Assembly (NCBI GenBank): GCA_017853735.1 | Contig: JAFMJA010000008.1 | Location: 1 to 22,597, forward strand | Length of the DNA stretch: 22,597 bases | Direction of reading: 5' to 3' | From: Burkholderiaceae bacterium | Lineage (GTDB): Bacteria; Pseudomonadota; Gammaproteobacteria; Burkholderiales; Burkholderiaceae_C | Notes under the pieces: model-generated | The model's database searches: none | The model's input: the letters and a program-made list of their open reading frames with translations, nothing else | What the model was told of the DNA's origin: nothing | In this document: piece after piece, positions 7,153 through 14,816 of the stretch | Numbering within the stretch: the first letter of the stretch is position 1 | Layout: each line of letters starts with the position of its first letter | Program-made: the position numbers and the translations under genes

Positions 7153-7335
7153 CGCCAACTCCTTTTCACATCAATTCCAGAATGTGAATACAAGCTTGAA
7201 GTGGTATTTTCCGGGTTCAACTTCACTCAGACCGAATTCAGCACAATTGCGATACTCGATCAACAGTCAGTTGGGAAAAATCTGTTGTGATTTGCCGAGG
7301 TTCAGATCACCGGGCAGCCCGATCGCATGAAGCGG

Positions 7336-7626
7336 CTAGCAATAGGCCCCCATTGCCAACCTGCTTTCAATCAGATGAACCGCGACGCCGGTTTGATCGC
7401 CATCCGTCTCGGTGCGGACAACCCATCCCCAGCCCTTGAGTTTGATAATGCCGGAATAGAGTTTTAATTCAATCTCGATTTCCAGATCATTGCCAACTTC
7501 CAATGAACTGTCTGTCTTGAAATAGAAGCCGGTGACGCTGACATCCCGGGTGAGGCCTGTAAGGCCATCAGCAATTACTGGCAACTCCACCTTCTCTCGA
7601 ACATGTGCGCGAAGTTCTCGTCCCAT
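7336..7626 (-). CDS. PilZ domain protein (c-di-GMP binding)
   Basis: This is a 96-residue single PilZ domain. Both c-di-GMP binding motifs are present: RxxxR at the N-terminus (Arg6-AHV-Arg10) and D/NxSxxG (Asp28-V-Ser30-VT-Gly33), followed by the beta-barrel strands. With no other domain it would act as a small diffusible c-di-GMP receptor working on a partner, usually motility, polysaccharide or adhesion machinery. It is transcribed in the same direction as the flanking secreted-protein genes, but the gap to copy 1 of the adhesin-E-like gene is over 180 bases, so it is probably not in a tight operon. Confidence 0.88.
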   Translation of the reverse strand: MGRELRAHVREKVELPVIADGLTGLTRDVSVTGFYFKTDSSLEVGNDLEIEIELKLYSGIIKLKGWGWVVRTETDGDQTGVAVHLIESRLAMGAYC

Positions 7627-7697
7627 GCCGCTAATTGTGGCTGGGAACAGATCACATCAAAAAGGGAGCAATGTCACGGATTTGTCCTAACTTCTAT

Positions 7698-7859
7698 CTA
7701 TGGGCTACTCCACCCATTTTGGAATGGAGTAAGAATTAGAGCCTTCAAGCGACCATTGTGATCCACCTTGTAAATCACGGTGGTGACATCGCGCTGGCAC
7801 ACAATCTGAGCAAGGCCGATTCGGGAGCGATTGCGAAGGCGCTGGCCTTTGCTGATGAA
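7698..7859 (-). pseudogene. Possible decayed coding fragment
   Basis: Reading the - strand, about 53 codons are open up to a TAG at 7698-7700, with a protein-like sequence (for example GLAQIVCQRDVTTVIYKVDH) and codon use like the surrounding genes. The frame opens directly after a TGA and has no start codon or ribosome-binding site. It may be the 3' end of a gene whose front has been lost, or chance. No family was recognised. Confidence 0.22.
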
Positions 7860-7903
7860 TCAACAAGATTGATTAATCAACAAGATGTTTTCAAATCTTG
7901 TTG
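7858..7903. repeat. 12-bp direct repeat followed by a 9-bp inverted repeat
   Basis: AATCAACAAGAT occurs at 7858-7869 and again at 7875-7886. The second copy also forms a perfect inverted repeat: CAACAAGAT (7878-7886) and ATCTTGTTG (7895-7903) with an 8-base loop. The right arm covers the last codons of the adjacent secreted-protein gene. It could be a weak transcript-end hairpin for that gene, but no U-run follows on the - strand. Confidence 0.4.
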
Positions 7904-8460
7904 CAAGCATATGAAGTCACGGGTTCTATGATTTCTCTTTCGATGAAGGACCTGACATTGCATTGCTCTCCTATTGCTACAGCTCCCGCGATACAGGCTG
8001 GCACCGCCAATCCTTCAGTCTCCAAGCCAAGCTCAGCTGTGCATTCAGAGCCAAATTTTGCAGCGGTAGATCTGCAATCTCTTCCCATTGCCTGATTAAT
8101 CATAGGCGGGATCGCTTTAAAGCAGATATTACGGGCTTGGTTTTTCGCCCAATTTGCAGCGTTGATTGCTGCCGCTTCAACTTGGGCGAAAAATGTATTC
8201 AAGTCATCTTGCGACCAGTTGTGATTGCCATCGCTCCAGACTTTATCCAACTTCTGTCGGTTGAGGCTCCAAGTGTCACAAGTAGATCCAGGCCCGTCGC
8301 CACCAAATCCGTAGAAGCGTACATTGGGGTAGCCGCAATCTGACTTGTTGTACACAATGCCATCACCGTTTCGTCCAGCCGCTTCAACAGAGCCGGGAAG
8401 TAAGAACGTACAAAGTAGAAAGAGTAATGCCAGAAATGACGAAGGCGTAGATGTTTTCAT
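7891..8460 (-). CDS. Secreted cysteine-rich protein of unknown function
   Basis: This is a 189-residue protein with a clear signal peptide (MKTSTPSSFLALLFLLCTFL, continuing to a probable cleavage after VEAA, residue 28). The mature part has eight cysteines (residues 42, 61, 113, 129, 140, 156, 167 and 186), an even number that suggests four disulfides in the periplasm or outside the cell. The N-terminal part is Gly/Asn/Trp-rich and the C-terminal part is helical. A ribosome site AGAGG lies about eight bases before the ATG. No known family was recognised. It sits in a run of other exported proteins and looks more A+T-rich than the window's metabolic genes. Confidence 0.72.
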   Translation of the reverse strand: MKTSTPSSFLALLFLLCTFLLPGSVEAAGRNGDGIVYNKSDCGYPNVRFYGFGGDGPGSTCDTWSLNRQKLDKVWSDGNHNWSQDDLNTFFAQVEAAAINAANWAKNQARNICFKAIPPMINQAMGRDCRSTAAKFGSECTAELGLETEGLAVPACIAGAVAIGEQCNVRSFIEREIIEPVTSYACNKI

Positions 8461-8517
8461 GGATGGACCTCTGCGTATTGCACCCTCTAGTTAGTTGAAT
8501 CGGTTGACTGTTATGAG

Positions 8518-8865
8518 CTATTTGCTTGACTTCTCAGGGGTGACGTGAGTCAGGATCCGATGGTGGGATGCCCAACACTCTCTAATGAAAGCCATATGAT
8601 TGACACTCGCAACGAACCTTTGCGCCAAGTAGTCACAACCCTGCTGCGACACGCTTTCAGTCACGCCGCGCATCATGGGGCTGTGTGAAGATTCTTTATG
8701 AGGTCCAGCCATAGGCTTTTGGCTACGGTCAGCAGGTGTTATGGCGGATATGGGGCTGTGCTCTATCTTGTGCTCGTTTATTGATTTTTGAGCATAAGCA
8801 GCGGTATCCAGCATCAAGCATGCAACAGAAAAAGTCACTGACATAAAAGGTAAAGCAATACGCAT
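8518..8865 (-). CDS. Small secreted protein of unknown function
   Basis: This is a 115-residue protein starting with a signal peptide (MRIALPFMSVTFSVACLMLD, then TAAYA with probable cleavage at AYA-Q). The mature region begins with a polar, His/Ser/Pro-rich and probably disordered stretch of about 45 residues. It ends in a short domain with two cysteines (QQGCDYLAQRF and FIRECWASH) that may pair. The frame is open 11 codons further upstream, but ATG 8865 has a GAGG-type site just before it and gives a proper signal peptide. No family recognised. Confidence 0.55.
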   Translation of the reverse strand: MRIALPFMSVTFSVACLMLDTAAYAQKSINEHKIEHSPISAITPADRSQKPMAGPHKESSHSPMMRGVTESVSQQGCDYLAQRFVASVNHMAFIRECWASHHRILTHVTPEKSSK

Positions 8866-8965
8866 ATGTCCTCGCAAGGTGGGCTGGTTATCGAGCACCT
8901 TATATCACTAAAGGGCCGCCAATTTGCTGCTAACATGAGCTTAAAGCATTACTGATGGAGACATA

Positions 8966-9700
8966 ATGAAGCGCACTCTCAAATTTCATGGCTTTTTCAG
9001 CCTGATCTTTGTCCTTTTGCTTTCCGGATGCGGTACTGTTGATGTCCTCTCCAGCGCCGATAAAAAGATCAAAGATCACCATCTCTATGAAAGGCAGGGC
9101 ATTGACATATTGGTCGAGAGTTCCAGCCTTAAAGCCACACTCATCAAAGACAAGGATTCCTTTGAACGGATCTGTCGCTCCCCAAATCCTGATTTTGCTT
9201 CTGGCCAGACAAGTGGCGTATCTGTTGGTTTAGGTCAAGGGCCTACGATAGGCACTTCATCAGGTGCGATGATTGATTCCCTTGGCGGGCGCTCTCCTGC
9301 GGTATTGATCACCCGTGAATTGATGTACCGCGCATGCGAACTGACGCTGAATCTTCAGGCAAACCCAGATTTATCAAAGGAAATTTACTGGCGCTTCCTC
9401 GGAACCATAGAGTTGGCAATCAAGAGCCAGACCGGCGCTGGCGCTCAGGGTAGCAGCGTCACATCTAACACAACCGCTCCTATGATGATGGCGCCAGCTA
9501 ACGCAAATGTTCCCGGAATTTCTGGTAGTGGATATACACCCCCCTATGGAGACAACAGCGCTTATCCAAACCCAGCCAACAGCGGCCCTCCATTTGCCAC
9601 AAACACTCCAGATCCCACGGTGCCATCAACCAATATTCCAATTCCGACATCGAATTCAGCAAATATGCCTGATGTTGGCCCCTTTCAGACCCCTCGTTAA
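8966..9700 (+). CDS. Lipoprotein of unknown function with Pro/Asn-rich tail
   Basis: This is a 244-residue protein with a lipoprotein signal peptide. Lys/Arg residues (MKRTLKFHG) are followed by a hydrophobic core and the lipobox LLLSGC, with Cys22 as lipidation site. A globular part (about 30-155) includes IDILVESSSLKATLIKD and a Gly/Ser-rich loop, with two more cysteines (about residues 70 and 124) that could form a disulfide. The last 80 residues are low-complexity, rich in Pro, Asn, Thr and Ser, and look like a flexible surface spacer. The start has GGAG six bases upstream. It is the only + strand gene within the exported-protein run and is divergent from the small secreted gene. Function unknown. 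Confidence 0.75.
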   Translation: MKRTLKFHGFFSLIFVLLLSGCGTVDVLSSADKKIKDHHLYERQGIDILVESSSLKATLIKDKDSFERICRSPNPDFASGQTSGVSVGLGQGPTIGTSSGAMIDSLGGRSPAVLITRELMYRACELTLNLQANPDLSKEIYWRFLGTIELAIKSQTGAGAQGSSVTSNTTAPMMMAPANANVPGISGSGYTPPYGDNSAYPNPANSGPPFATNTPDPTVPSTNIPIPTSNSANMPDVGPFQTPR

Positions 9701-9792
9701 GTAAGCAATATATTCACTGAACATTTATGCCATCCCGAATTCTTTGAGCAGAGACTCAGGTGTGATGGCACACTCATGGCGATCTGCATATA

Positions 9793-10020
9793 TCACTTAC
9801 TATTTTTTCGTGCTTTCGCAATATCATCTATTGTTTCGTTGATTGCTTTGCTAAGCGAGAGTAGTGAAAGTGACACTACGCCGTGAAGAGCGTCTAGGTG
9901 GAAAATATCTCGGACGCCAGCAATAACCTCTAACGCGTCGTCAATTCCCGCCATCAGAGCGATCAAGGCTAGCACCAAGCGAAGCGAGCTCCAACGGGTA
10001 AAAAATTCGCGCAGCAGCAT
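9793..10020 (-). CDS. Small membrane-associated hypothetical protein
   Basis: This is a 75-residue protein from ATG 10020, or 90 residues if a TTG at 10065 is used. It has a hydrophobic segment near the N-terminus (LRLVLALIALMAGIDDALEV, about residues 13-32 from the ATG) and a second, weaker one (LHGVVSLSLLSLS), then a charged C-terminus (DDIAKARKNSK). AAGGA lies 11 bases before the ATG, a longer spacing than ideal. It is 27 or more bases downstream of the six-cysteine secreted protein gene on the same strand. No family recognised; it may be spurious. Confidence 0.4.
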   Translation of the reverse strand: MLLREFFTRWSSLRLVLALIALMAGIDDALEVIAGVRDIFHLDALHGVVSLSLLSLSKAINETIDDIAKARKNSK

Positions 10021-10092
10021 CCAGCGATGCGTCCTTTTCAAATAAAATTTGCGTTTGGGATGCAAAGCATCTGCATAGATGCCAGCAATATA

Positions 10093-11118
10093 TTAGCAAC
10101 CATTAGCAATTTTTTCGATCTGCAAAGGTGTCCCAGGCGGAATAACAGGCTCTCCTTTTTCATTTTTGGTTGGGGCACCCCATCCACCGGTAATTTTGTA
10201 TTCTGGCTTGTGTGTGCAGCGGAATGGATATGGAGGGCCTGCATATTGACCTTTTAGACTTCCCTCACTTGTTGCTGCTAATTCTTTACCCATTTCTATT
10301 AACCATGATGCAGTTGCCACTTGAGCTCCGGCGTAAGCCCCAGCTGCAAAAGTTGTTTCTTCAATAGCAACTCCAGCAATTCCAAAAACCCCCCCAGTCA
10401 AGGCAGTAAAAGCAATCGATCCGACAACCTCCACAACGGGCAAAGCACAATCCCAATTTGTTCTTGTTTCTGTTCCATCTTTTGAAATATTTGCCTGAAT
10501 AGTGAACCAAACAGCGCCTGTATTTCGCTCAAAAAATTGACCCGGTTTAATAGTATCGTAATATAAGCAACCGACCTGAGAGAGTGCAATTGACAGTGGC
10601 CAAATTGTATTGTTCCAGATCTTGAATCCCGGACTCTTATTTTTTGGATCCTCGTTTTCCCGCTGGATTTCAGCATCCGACATTATTCGAAAACGCGTAT
10701 CAGAACGTTGAACTATCGAAAAGTTAACATATGAGGTGCCGGAACTTTTGTAAGAATCAACTTCGCTTCCATTTCCCTTCCAGACCCACGGTGGCTGAAA
10801 GGGATTGGACCGCACACTATTCGTTACATATTCCCCAAACCTAGCACTGATTTGTGTGACAAGGCAGCCACCTCGGCTTACAGGCGCATGAGAACTAGAT
10901 GGCTGTATTCCGTTTCTTACTACCATTGCGGGCTCAATATTCCAAACATCCGTCTTGCAGCCAGCATATTCAACTACAACTACGCCCTTGCTGGTTGAGT
11001 AGTTATTGATGTGCACACGATCATAGGCATAGGATTTAGTCACAAGCACTGATAAGCCTATTAATAGAAATACTAAAAAAGAGATTTTTTTGGAAAGATA
11101 AAGCAATTTAGTCTCCAT
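10093..11118 (-). CDS. Secreted six-cysteine protein with an internal duplication
   Basis: This 341-residue protein has an N-terminal signal peptide (hydrophobic core about 12-27, probable cleavage near residue 31). The mature chain has six cysteines (54, 85, 184, 224, 301 and 341). Two segments resemble each other: about 35-72 (INNYSTSKGVVVVEYAGC...IEP...RNG) and about 165-202 (IWNNTIWPLSIALSQVGC...IKP...RNTG). They look like two copies of a beta-rich module with a conserved Gly-Cys. Residues about 231-272 are glycine/alanine-rich and hydrophobic (LTGGVFGIAGVA, AAGAYAGAQVATA), like a glycine-zipper or membrane-inserting stretch. The C-terminus is Pro/Gly-rich. Codon use is visibly more A+T-rich than in neighbouring metabolic genes, suggesting transfer. 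No known family was recognised. Confidence 0.72.
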   Translation of the reverse strand: METKLLYLSKKISFLVFLLIGLSVLVTKSYAYDRVHINNYSTSKGVVVVEYAGCKTDVWNIEPAMVVRNGIQPSSSHAPVSRGGCLVTQISARFGEYVTNSVRSNPFQPPWVWKGNGSEVDSYKSSGTSYVNFSIVQRSDTRFRIMSDAEIQRENEDPKNKSPGFKIWNNTIWPLSIALSQVGCLYYDTIKPGQFFERNTGAVWFTIQANISKDGTETRTNWDCALPVVEVVGSIAFTALTGGVFGIAGVAIEETTFAAGAYAGAQVATASWLIEMGKELAATSEGSLKGQYAGPPYPFRCTHKPEYKITGGWGAPTKNEKGEPVIPPGTPLQIEKIANGC

Positions 11119-11187
11119 TCAATTTAAAAATTTTGCTCCGATTTTTTCTATCAAAACTGCACATCGTGTTTGGGTATTGCTTTATTT

Positions 11188-11325
11188 TTAAAGTGCTTTG
11201 CCAGTCATGACTAGCGATTGGATATTAGCATCTATTGCCTGCTTGAATTCGGCTTTGGTCGCACCCCTGCTGACATGGCACCCTGCTTGAAATAATTCTC
11301 CTGGAATCAGCGCAGTTGCCCCAAT
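11188..11325 (-). pseudogene. Possible decayed coding fragment
   Basis: On the - strand, 46 codons are open from just inside the end of the hydrolase gene to a TAA at 11188-11190. The sequence is protein-like (HVSRGATKAEFKQAIDANIQ) but has no start codon and overlaps the hydrolase stop in another frame. It could be the tail of a lost gene or a chance open frame. Confidence 0.18.
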
Positions 11326-13268
11326 TTATCCTGGGCTGCAAGATCCTGCGCGCGATCAGCGTCTTCTTGTAACAAAAGTCGCTCCGCCATCATCGACTCT
11401 GCTGCGAACCGCACCGCAGCCACATAGGCTGCGTGCGTGGCATAACGCTCCTCTAATGAGGGTCTTGGGTCATTTGTCGCCTGGCGTTGGACAGTTGTCT
11501 TGGCAAACGGAACAACAGCACCTTGAAGTGGAAAGAGCGCATCCGGCCCAAATCCTGCCGCGCGTGGATTCCAGCCAGTGTAGGTGGCTTGGGGTACTGC
11601 CAATGCAAGCTGCCGAATGCCTGCAATCGACATTCCATCGGCATCCGAACGGGGCACAAAGACTGGGTAGCGGCCCAATTGCTTGGGAGGCATTACCGAA
11701 TGGTCTGCAAAACCTGCCGGAGTAAAAATGCCCGAATAGGGCAAGCCCGGTATACCCGCTGGCACTGCTGCTTTGGCATCGACCAGGGTGCCATGTGCGC
11801 GCATTGGAACCCGACTTGCGGGGGGTTCCCTGCCATTGACCAGCCACTCTTGCATTGCAGTGAGCAAAGCCCTCATCACAGGCCCATTGTGGGCTGGATT
11901 AACCGGCAATGCCATAGTTTCAGCGCGTTTGATAAGCCCACCCGCATTGGCGTAGTGCGGCGTTCCAGTGAGCATGTAGGCACGCACGTCAGACGGCAAG
12001 TCCAAATGATTGCCGGCAAGATCTGTCACCAACAATGAGGCGCGAGAGGCCCACCATTCATGCTCGCTGTCTGTCTGCATCACCCGCGGGCAAGTTGTGT
12101 TCAGCCGGCAACGAAGCATTAGGCTGTCGTATCGACCGCTGAGTGGATCGTTCATCGCCACATACGTAAAAGGAAATAGGTCAACCTGCCAGGCAGGATC
12201 TTCCAGGTGTCGGCCGTTGCGGTTGATCAGGCCAAAGCGCACATTCGTGGCCATCCTGCGTCCACCAGCCACATGAGGCATTAGTCCGTCAAACACCTTT
12301 CGACCTAGTACATCCTCGTTAAACCCCAAGTACAGAAAATCACGTAGAAATCGACCAGACTGAGACACGCCAAAACCAATGGACCGCTGGATGGAAGATC
12401 GACCATGAAGCGCGAGAGGGTTACTTTCGTTACCTTCACGGCGCAGGAAAGCAGTGATGTCGCGTACAGCAGCGAAACCTATGCCCAGCACCAGTGGGTC
12501 AGTGGCGGTGTAGCTCACCTCATAGAGAGCGCCAGCGTCAAATCCAGTCTGGGGCCTTTGAATTTCTAGGGTCTTAGATCCTGTGGCACGAACCGCTAAT
12601 CCAGTGGGACTCTGGCGCGGAAGGTCCCAGCGTTGGCGCACTGACACCGCGAGGTTGGCCGGGTTGGCCAAAGACCACTGCAATGTTGCAGTGGCTGGAT
12701 TACGGGTATGGTCGAATACGAACTCCTCTCGAACTGACCCAGTTACCCCGCGCAAGGCAGGCCCCTGAAGCGCCATTTGTCCGGGCAGGGAACTCAGGTC
12801 GGCCTGCCACCCTATCCACAACTGGGTATAGCCCTGTCTCTCGAGAAAACCATTACCCGGGTTGCCCTTGTCCAAGGTATTGGGGTCAGGTGCATCATTG
12901 AAAAGTTGCGGGCCAATCTGGCGGCCGCGGTTGGGCACATCCACCAGCAACGTGCCGTTTCCGCGGTTTGGGTCTAAAGGGCGAAGCAGCACCACATCGG
13001 CTGTCGCCTCGACTCGACCGCTTTGGTTGCGAGGGGCTTTGTCAATATCGACGAGGACCGCATTACGGGGATCAGCAGGGTCAAGCGCAATCGTTGCGCG
13101 AGCGCGCAACTTCTCGTACACACCAACCGCACCAAAACTGCGGCCTTCATAGGCGGGCTTGCGTTCAAGCACTTCAAAGCGGACAACCTGCGCCTGAGCA
13201 GAATGGGCAGATAAAAATAGCAGGGCCCAAAGAGCACATCGGTTAAAGAGATTCCAAAAAGTCAGCAT
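11307..13268 (-). CDS. Secreted alpha/beta hydrolase domain protein
   Basis: This is a 653-residue exported protein with a signal peptide ending at about AHSAQA (residue 26 from the ATG). It belongs to the large 'alpha/beta hydrolase domain' family (Abhydrolase_10 type). The nucleophile elbow GFGVSQSGRFLRDFLY places the serine at about residue 303, and the surrounding blocks (VDVPNRGR, GYTQLWIGWQ, HVAGGRRMATN, DSEHEWWASRASLLVTD) fit that family. Its members are poorly characterised periplasmic or extracellular esterase-like enzymes, and the substrate is unknown. ATG 13268 is chosen over a TTG two codons upstream. The long, G+C-rich codon use contrasts with the A+T-rich gene just downstream. 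It stands alone, 92 bases downstream of the second adhesin-E-like gene on the same strand. Confidence 0.85.
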   Translation of the reverse strand: MLTFWNLFNRCALWALLFLSAHSAQAQVVRFEVLERKPAYEGRSFGAVGVYEKLRARATIALDPADPRNAVLVDIDKAPRNQSGRVEATADVVLLRPLDPNRGNGTLLVDVPNRGRQIGPQLFNDAPDPNTLDKGNPGNGFLERQGYTQLWIGWQADLSSLPGQMALQGPALRGVTGSVREEFVFDHTRNPATATLQWSLANPANLAVSVRQRWDLPRQSPTGLAVRATGSKTLEIQRPQTGFDAGALYEVSYTATDPLVLGIGFAAVRDITAFLRREGNESNPLALHGRSSIQRSIGFGVSQSGRFLRDFLYLGFNEDVLGRKVFDGLMPHVAGGRRMATNVRFGLINRNGRHLEDPAWQVDLFPFTYVAMNDPLSGRYDSLMLRCRLNTTCPRVMQTDSEHEWWASRASLLVTDLAGNHLDLPSDVRAYMLTGTPHYANAGGLIKRAETMALPVNPAHNGPVMRALLTAMQEWLVNGREPPASRVPMRAHGTLVDAKAAVPAGIPGLPYSGIFTPAGFADHSVMPPKQLGRYPVFVPRSDADGMSIAGIRQLALAVPQATYTGWNPRAAGFGPDALFPLQGAVVPFAKTTVQRQATNDPRPSLEERYATHAAYVAAVRFAAESMMAERLLLQEDADRAQDLAAQDKLGQLR

Positions 13269-13360
13269 CGGCAACTTTCTTTCTTAGATGGCTAGACCTA
13301 TTAGGGCAATTGAGCATGCTTGTGGCGCGTATAAACGCTGAGCGCTGCAGATGTGTCACC

Positions 13361-13735
13361 CTAAATCGCACAAATTATCTGTAATTTTTTTTCAAGCAGA
13401 GTGTCGGGAGGGACGTCGTTCCACTCGCGGGGCTCGCTCGTCTTCCACAAAGTATCGCCAGTCGCCATAGGCCCCGAGTGGGTGGTCAGTGAAAGCAGCC
13501 TGCTTCTTTCTTGCTTGCAATCAAATTCCTCCCGTGCGCGCAGCGACAGATCACCATCAATATGTCTTTCCTTTAAATCCTGGATCGACCATACCTTGCG
13601 CAAATCTCCATCCTTGCGAACGGTTGTGGGATCAATGTAAAAAACCACATCTGCAGTTTCTCCAACCCTTACCCACTCGGACCAAGCACCGCCTGACGCA
13701 AAAAAGAGTACCAATAGGGCGATGAATTTCTGCAT
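13361..13735 (-). CDS. Secreted surface-adhesin-E-like protein (copy 2)
   Basis: This 124-residue paralogue of the protein at 6778-7152 has a signal peptide (MQKFIALLVLFFASGGAWS), then the same blocks in the same order: FYIDPTTVRKDGDLRKV, REEFDCKQER, WNDVPPDT and a C-terminal cysteine (IICAI). The two cysteines are at matching places and may form a disulfide. An AGGAG site seven bases before the ATG fixes the start. The role is unknown; it is presumably periplasmic or surface-located. The two copies face the same way and bracket a run of other exported proteins. Confidence 0.8.
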   Translation of the reverse strand: MQKFIALLVLFFASGGAWSEWVRVGETADVVFYIDPTTVRKDGDLRKVWSIQDLKERHIDGDLSLRAREEFDCKQERSRLLSLTTHSGPMATGDTLWKTSEPREWNDVPPDTLLEKKLQIICAI

Positions 13736-13959
13736 AGAAAAACTCCTTTGCCCCGCAGTCTAGCGTCAGGCCATTATGTTGGCAATTTGCTGAATCTTTC
13801 GCGGCATGCACTACAAGATGCTTATCCCCTGCTAACCCTCCAATCCCTCTGGTTGGTCTGGTTTTGACAAATATGGCGCTTTTCCGTCGGAATTTCAGCA
13901 CCTACCAAGCCATACCGTTGCTCAATAGTTTTAAGCCTACAAGCGTGTGGCGCTAACAT
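13736..13959. other. Divergent intergenic region
   Basis: About 220 bases lie between the start of the second adhesin-E-like gene and the start of the shikimate-dehydrogenase-like gene. No open frame, hairpin or recognisable operator was seen. It must hold the promoters of both divergent genes. No LexA box core was found here, although the gene pair leads into dinB. Confidence 0.5.
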
Positions 13960-14778
13960 ATGGTGATGACTCAAGTTGATTTCATCCGAGGTCGCACCCG
14001 TATGTTTGGCATCGTCGGCGATCCGATCGCTCAGGTACGTTCGCCCGAAATGATCACCTGGGAGTTCCATCGTCGGGGCATCGATGCTGTGCTCGTGCCC
14101 ATGCAGGTGCCAGCGGCAGAGTTTGATGCCATCATGTCAAGCTTGATGCGCCTGCCCAATTTCGATGGCTTTGTGCTGACCATTCCGTTCAAAACCCGGG
14201 CGCTGGCTTTTGCCGATCAACTTGGCTTGCAGGCGCAGGTATTGGGCGGCGTCAATTTTCTGGTGCGTCGCTCAGATGGACGTTGGTGCGGGGATATTCT
14301 TGACGGCATGGGCTGTGTATCAGCCTTTCTGAGCCGCGGCATCCCGATTGAGGGGCGCCGGCTCATGATCGTGGGCCTCGGCGGAGCTGGGGGTGCCATT
14401 GCCTGTGCCATGGCAGCCCATCGGCCAGGGCGTATGCAGCTATACGATATCAATAAGCAGCGTAGTGAGTTCATTCAAGCGTGCATTGCCCGCATCAGCC
14501 CTGCTACCCAGGTGGATATCGGCCCGCCCTCCGTCCAGGAGATGGATATCCTGATCAACGCTTCTCCGGTAGGCATGCTTGATGACGCCCGCCTGCCCTT
14601 CGAGGTGCAGGCCTTGCCTGCTGATCTGGTGGTTTTCGATGCCATCGTGATGCCCGAACAGACCCCCTTGTTGGCTCTCGCCGAGCGTTGCGGCTGCACT
14701 CTAGTCAGGGGGCGGGAGATGATGCTTGGGCAAATTCCGAAAATGGTCGATCGCTTTCTCAACCCCGACTTTGTCTAG
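13960..14778 (+). CDS. Shikimate/quinate dehydrogenase-like oxidoreductase (variant AroE family)
   Basis: This 272-residue protein has the two-domain AroE fold: an N-terminal substrate domain, then a Rossmann domain with GLGGAGGAIA (139-148). The catalytic Lys78 (TIPFK), Asn99 (GGVNF) and Asp115 (GDILDGMG) line up with AroE, and the C-terminal MMLGQ block is kept. The shikimate-binding HSxSP motif is replaced by QVRSP (about 25-29), and NATxxG reads NASPVGM. The beta-2 end is LYDINKQ, with an acidic residue where NADPH-using AroE has Asn-Arg-Thr, which points to NAD rather than NADP. It is therefore probably a catabolic or side-pathway paralogue, not the housekeeping aroE. It is followed after 38 bases by dinB on the same strand. 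No clear ribosome site supports the start; ATG 13966 is equally possible. Confidence 0.82.
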   Translation: MVMTQVDFIRGRTRMFGIVGDPIAQVRSPEMITWEFHRRGIDAVLVPMQVPAAEFDAIMSSLMRLPNFDGFVLTIPFKTRALAFADQLGLQAQVLGGVNFLVRRSDGRWCGDILDGMGCVSAFLSRGIPIEGRRLMIVGLGGAGGAIACAMAAHRPGRMQLYDINKQRSEFIQACIARISPATQVDIGPPSVQEMDILINASPVGMLDDARLPFEVQALPADLVVFDAIVMPEQTPLLALAERCGCTLVRGREMMLGQIPKMVDRFLNPDFV

Positions 14779-14816
14779 GCGCTCTGCAAATCGATCAAAA
14801 AGTACCGGTATTTCCA

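Noticed and set aside
9728..9770. Inverted repeat TGCCATC / GATGGCA after the lipoprotein gene as a terminator
   Set aside because: The arms are only 7 bp with a 29-base loop, and no T-run follows. Too weak to call.
11456..13246. Several long open frames on the + strand opposite the hydrolase gene
   Set aside because: They are shadows of a G+C-rich coding strand. None has a ribosome site, conserved motif or sensible composition, while the - strand frame has a signal peptide and catalytic motif.
14688..14816. Upstream extension of the dinB frame
   Set aside because: It overlaps the 3' end of the preceding gene in another frame, and the conserved polymerase N-terminus starts exactly at ATG 14817.
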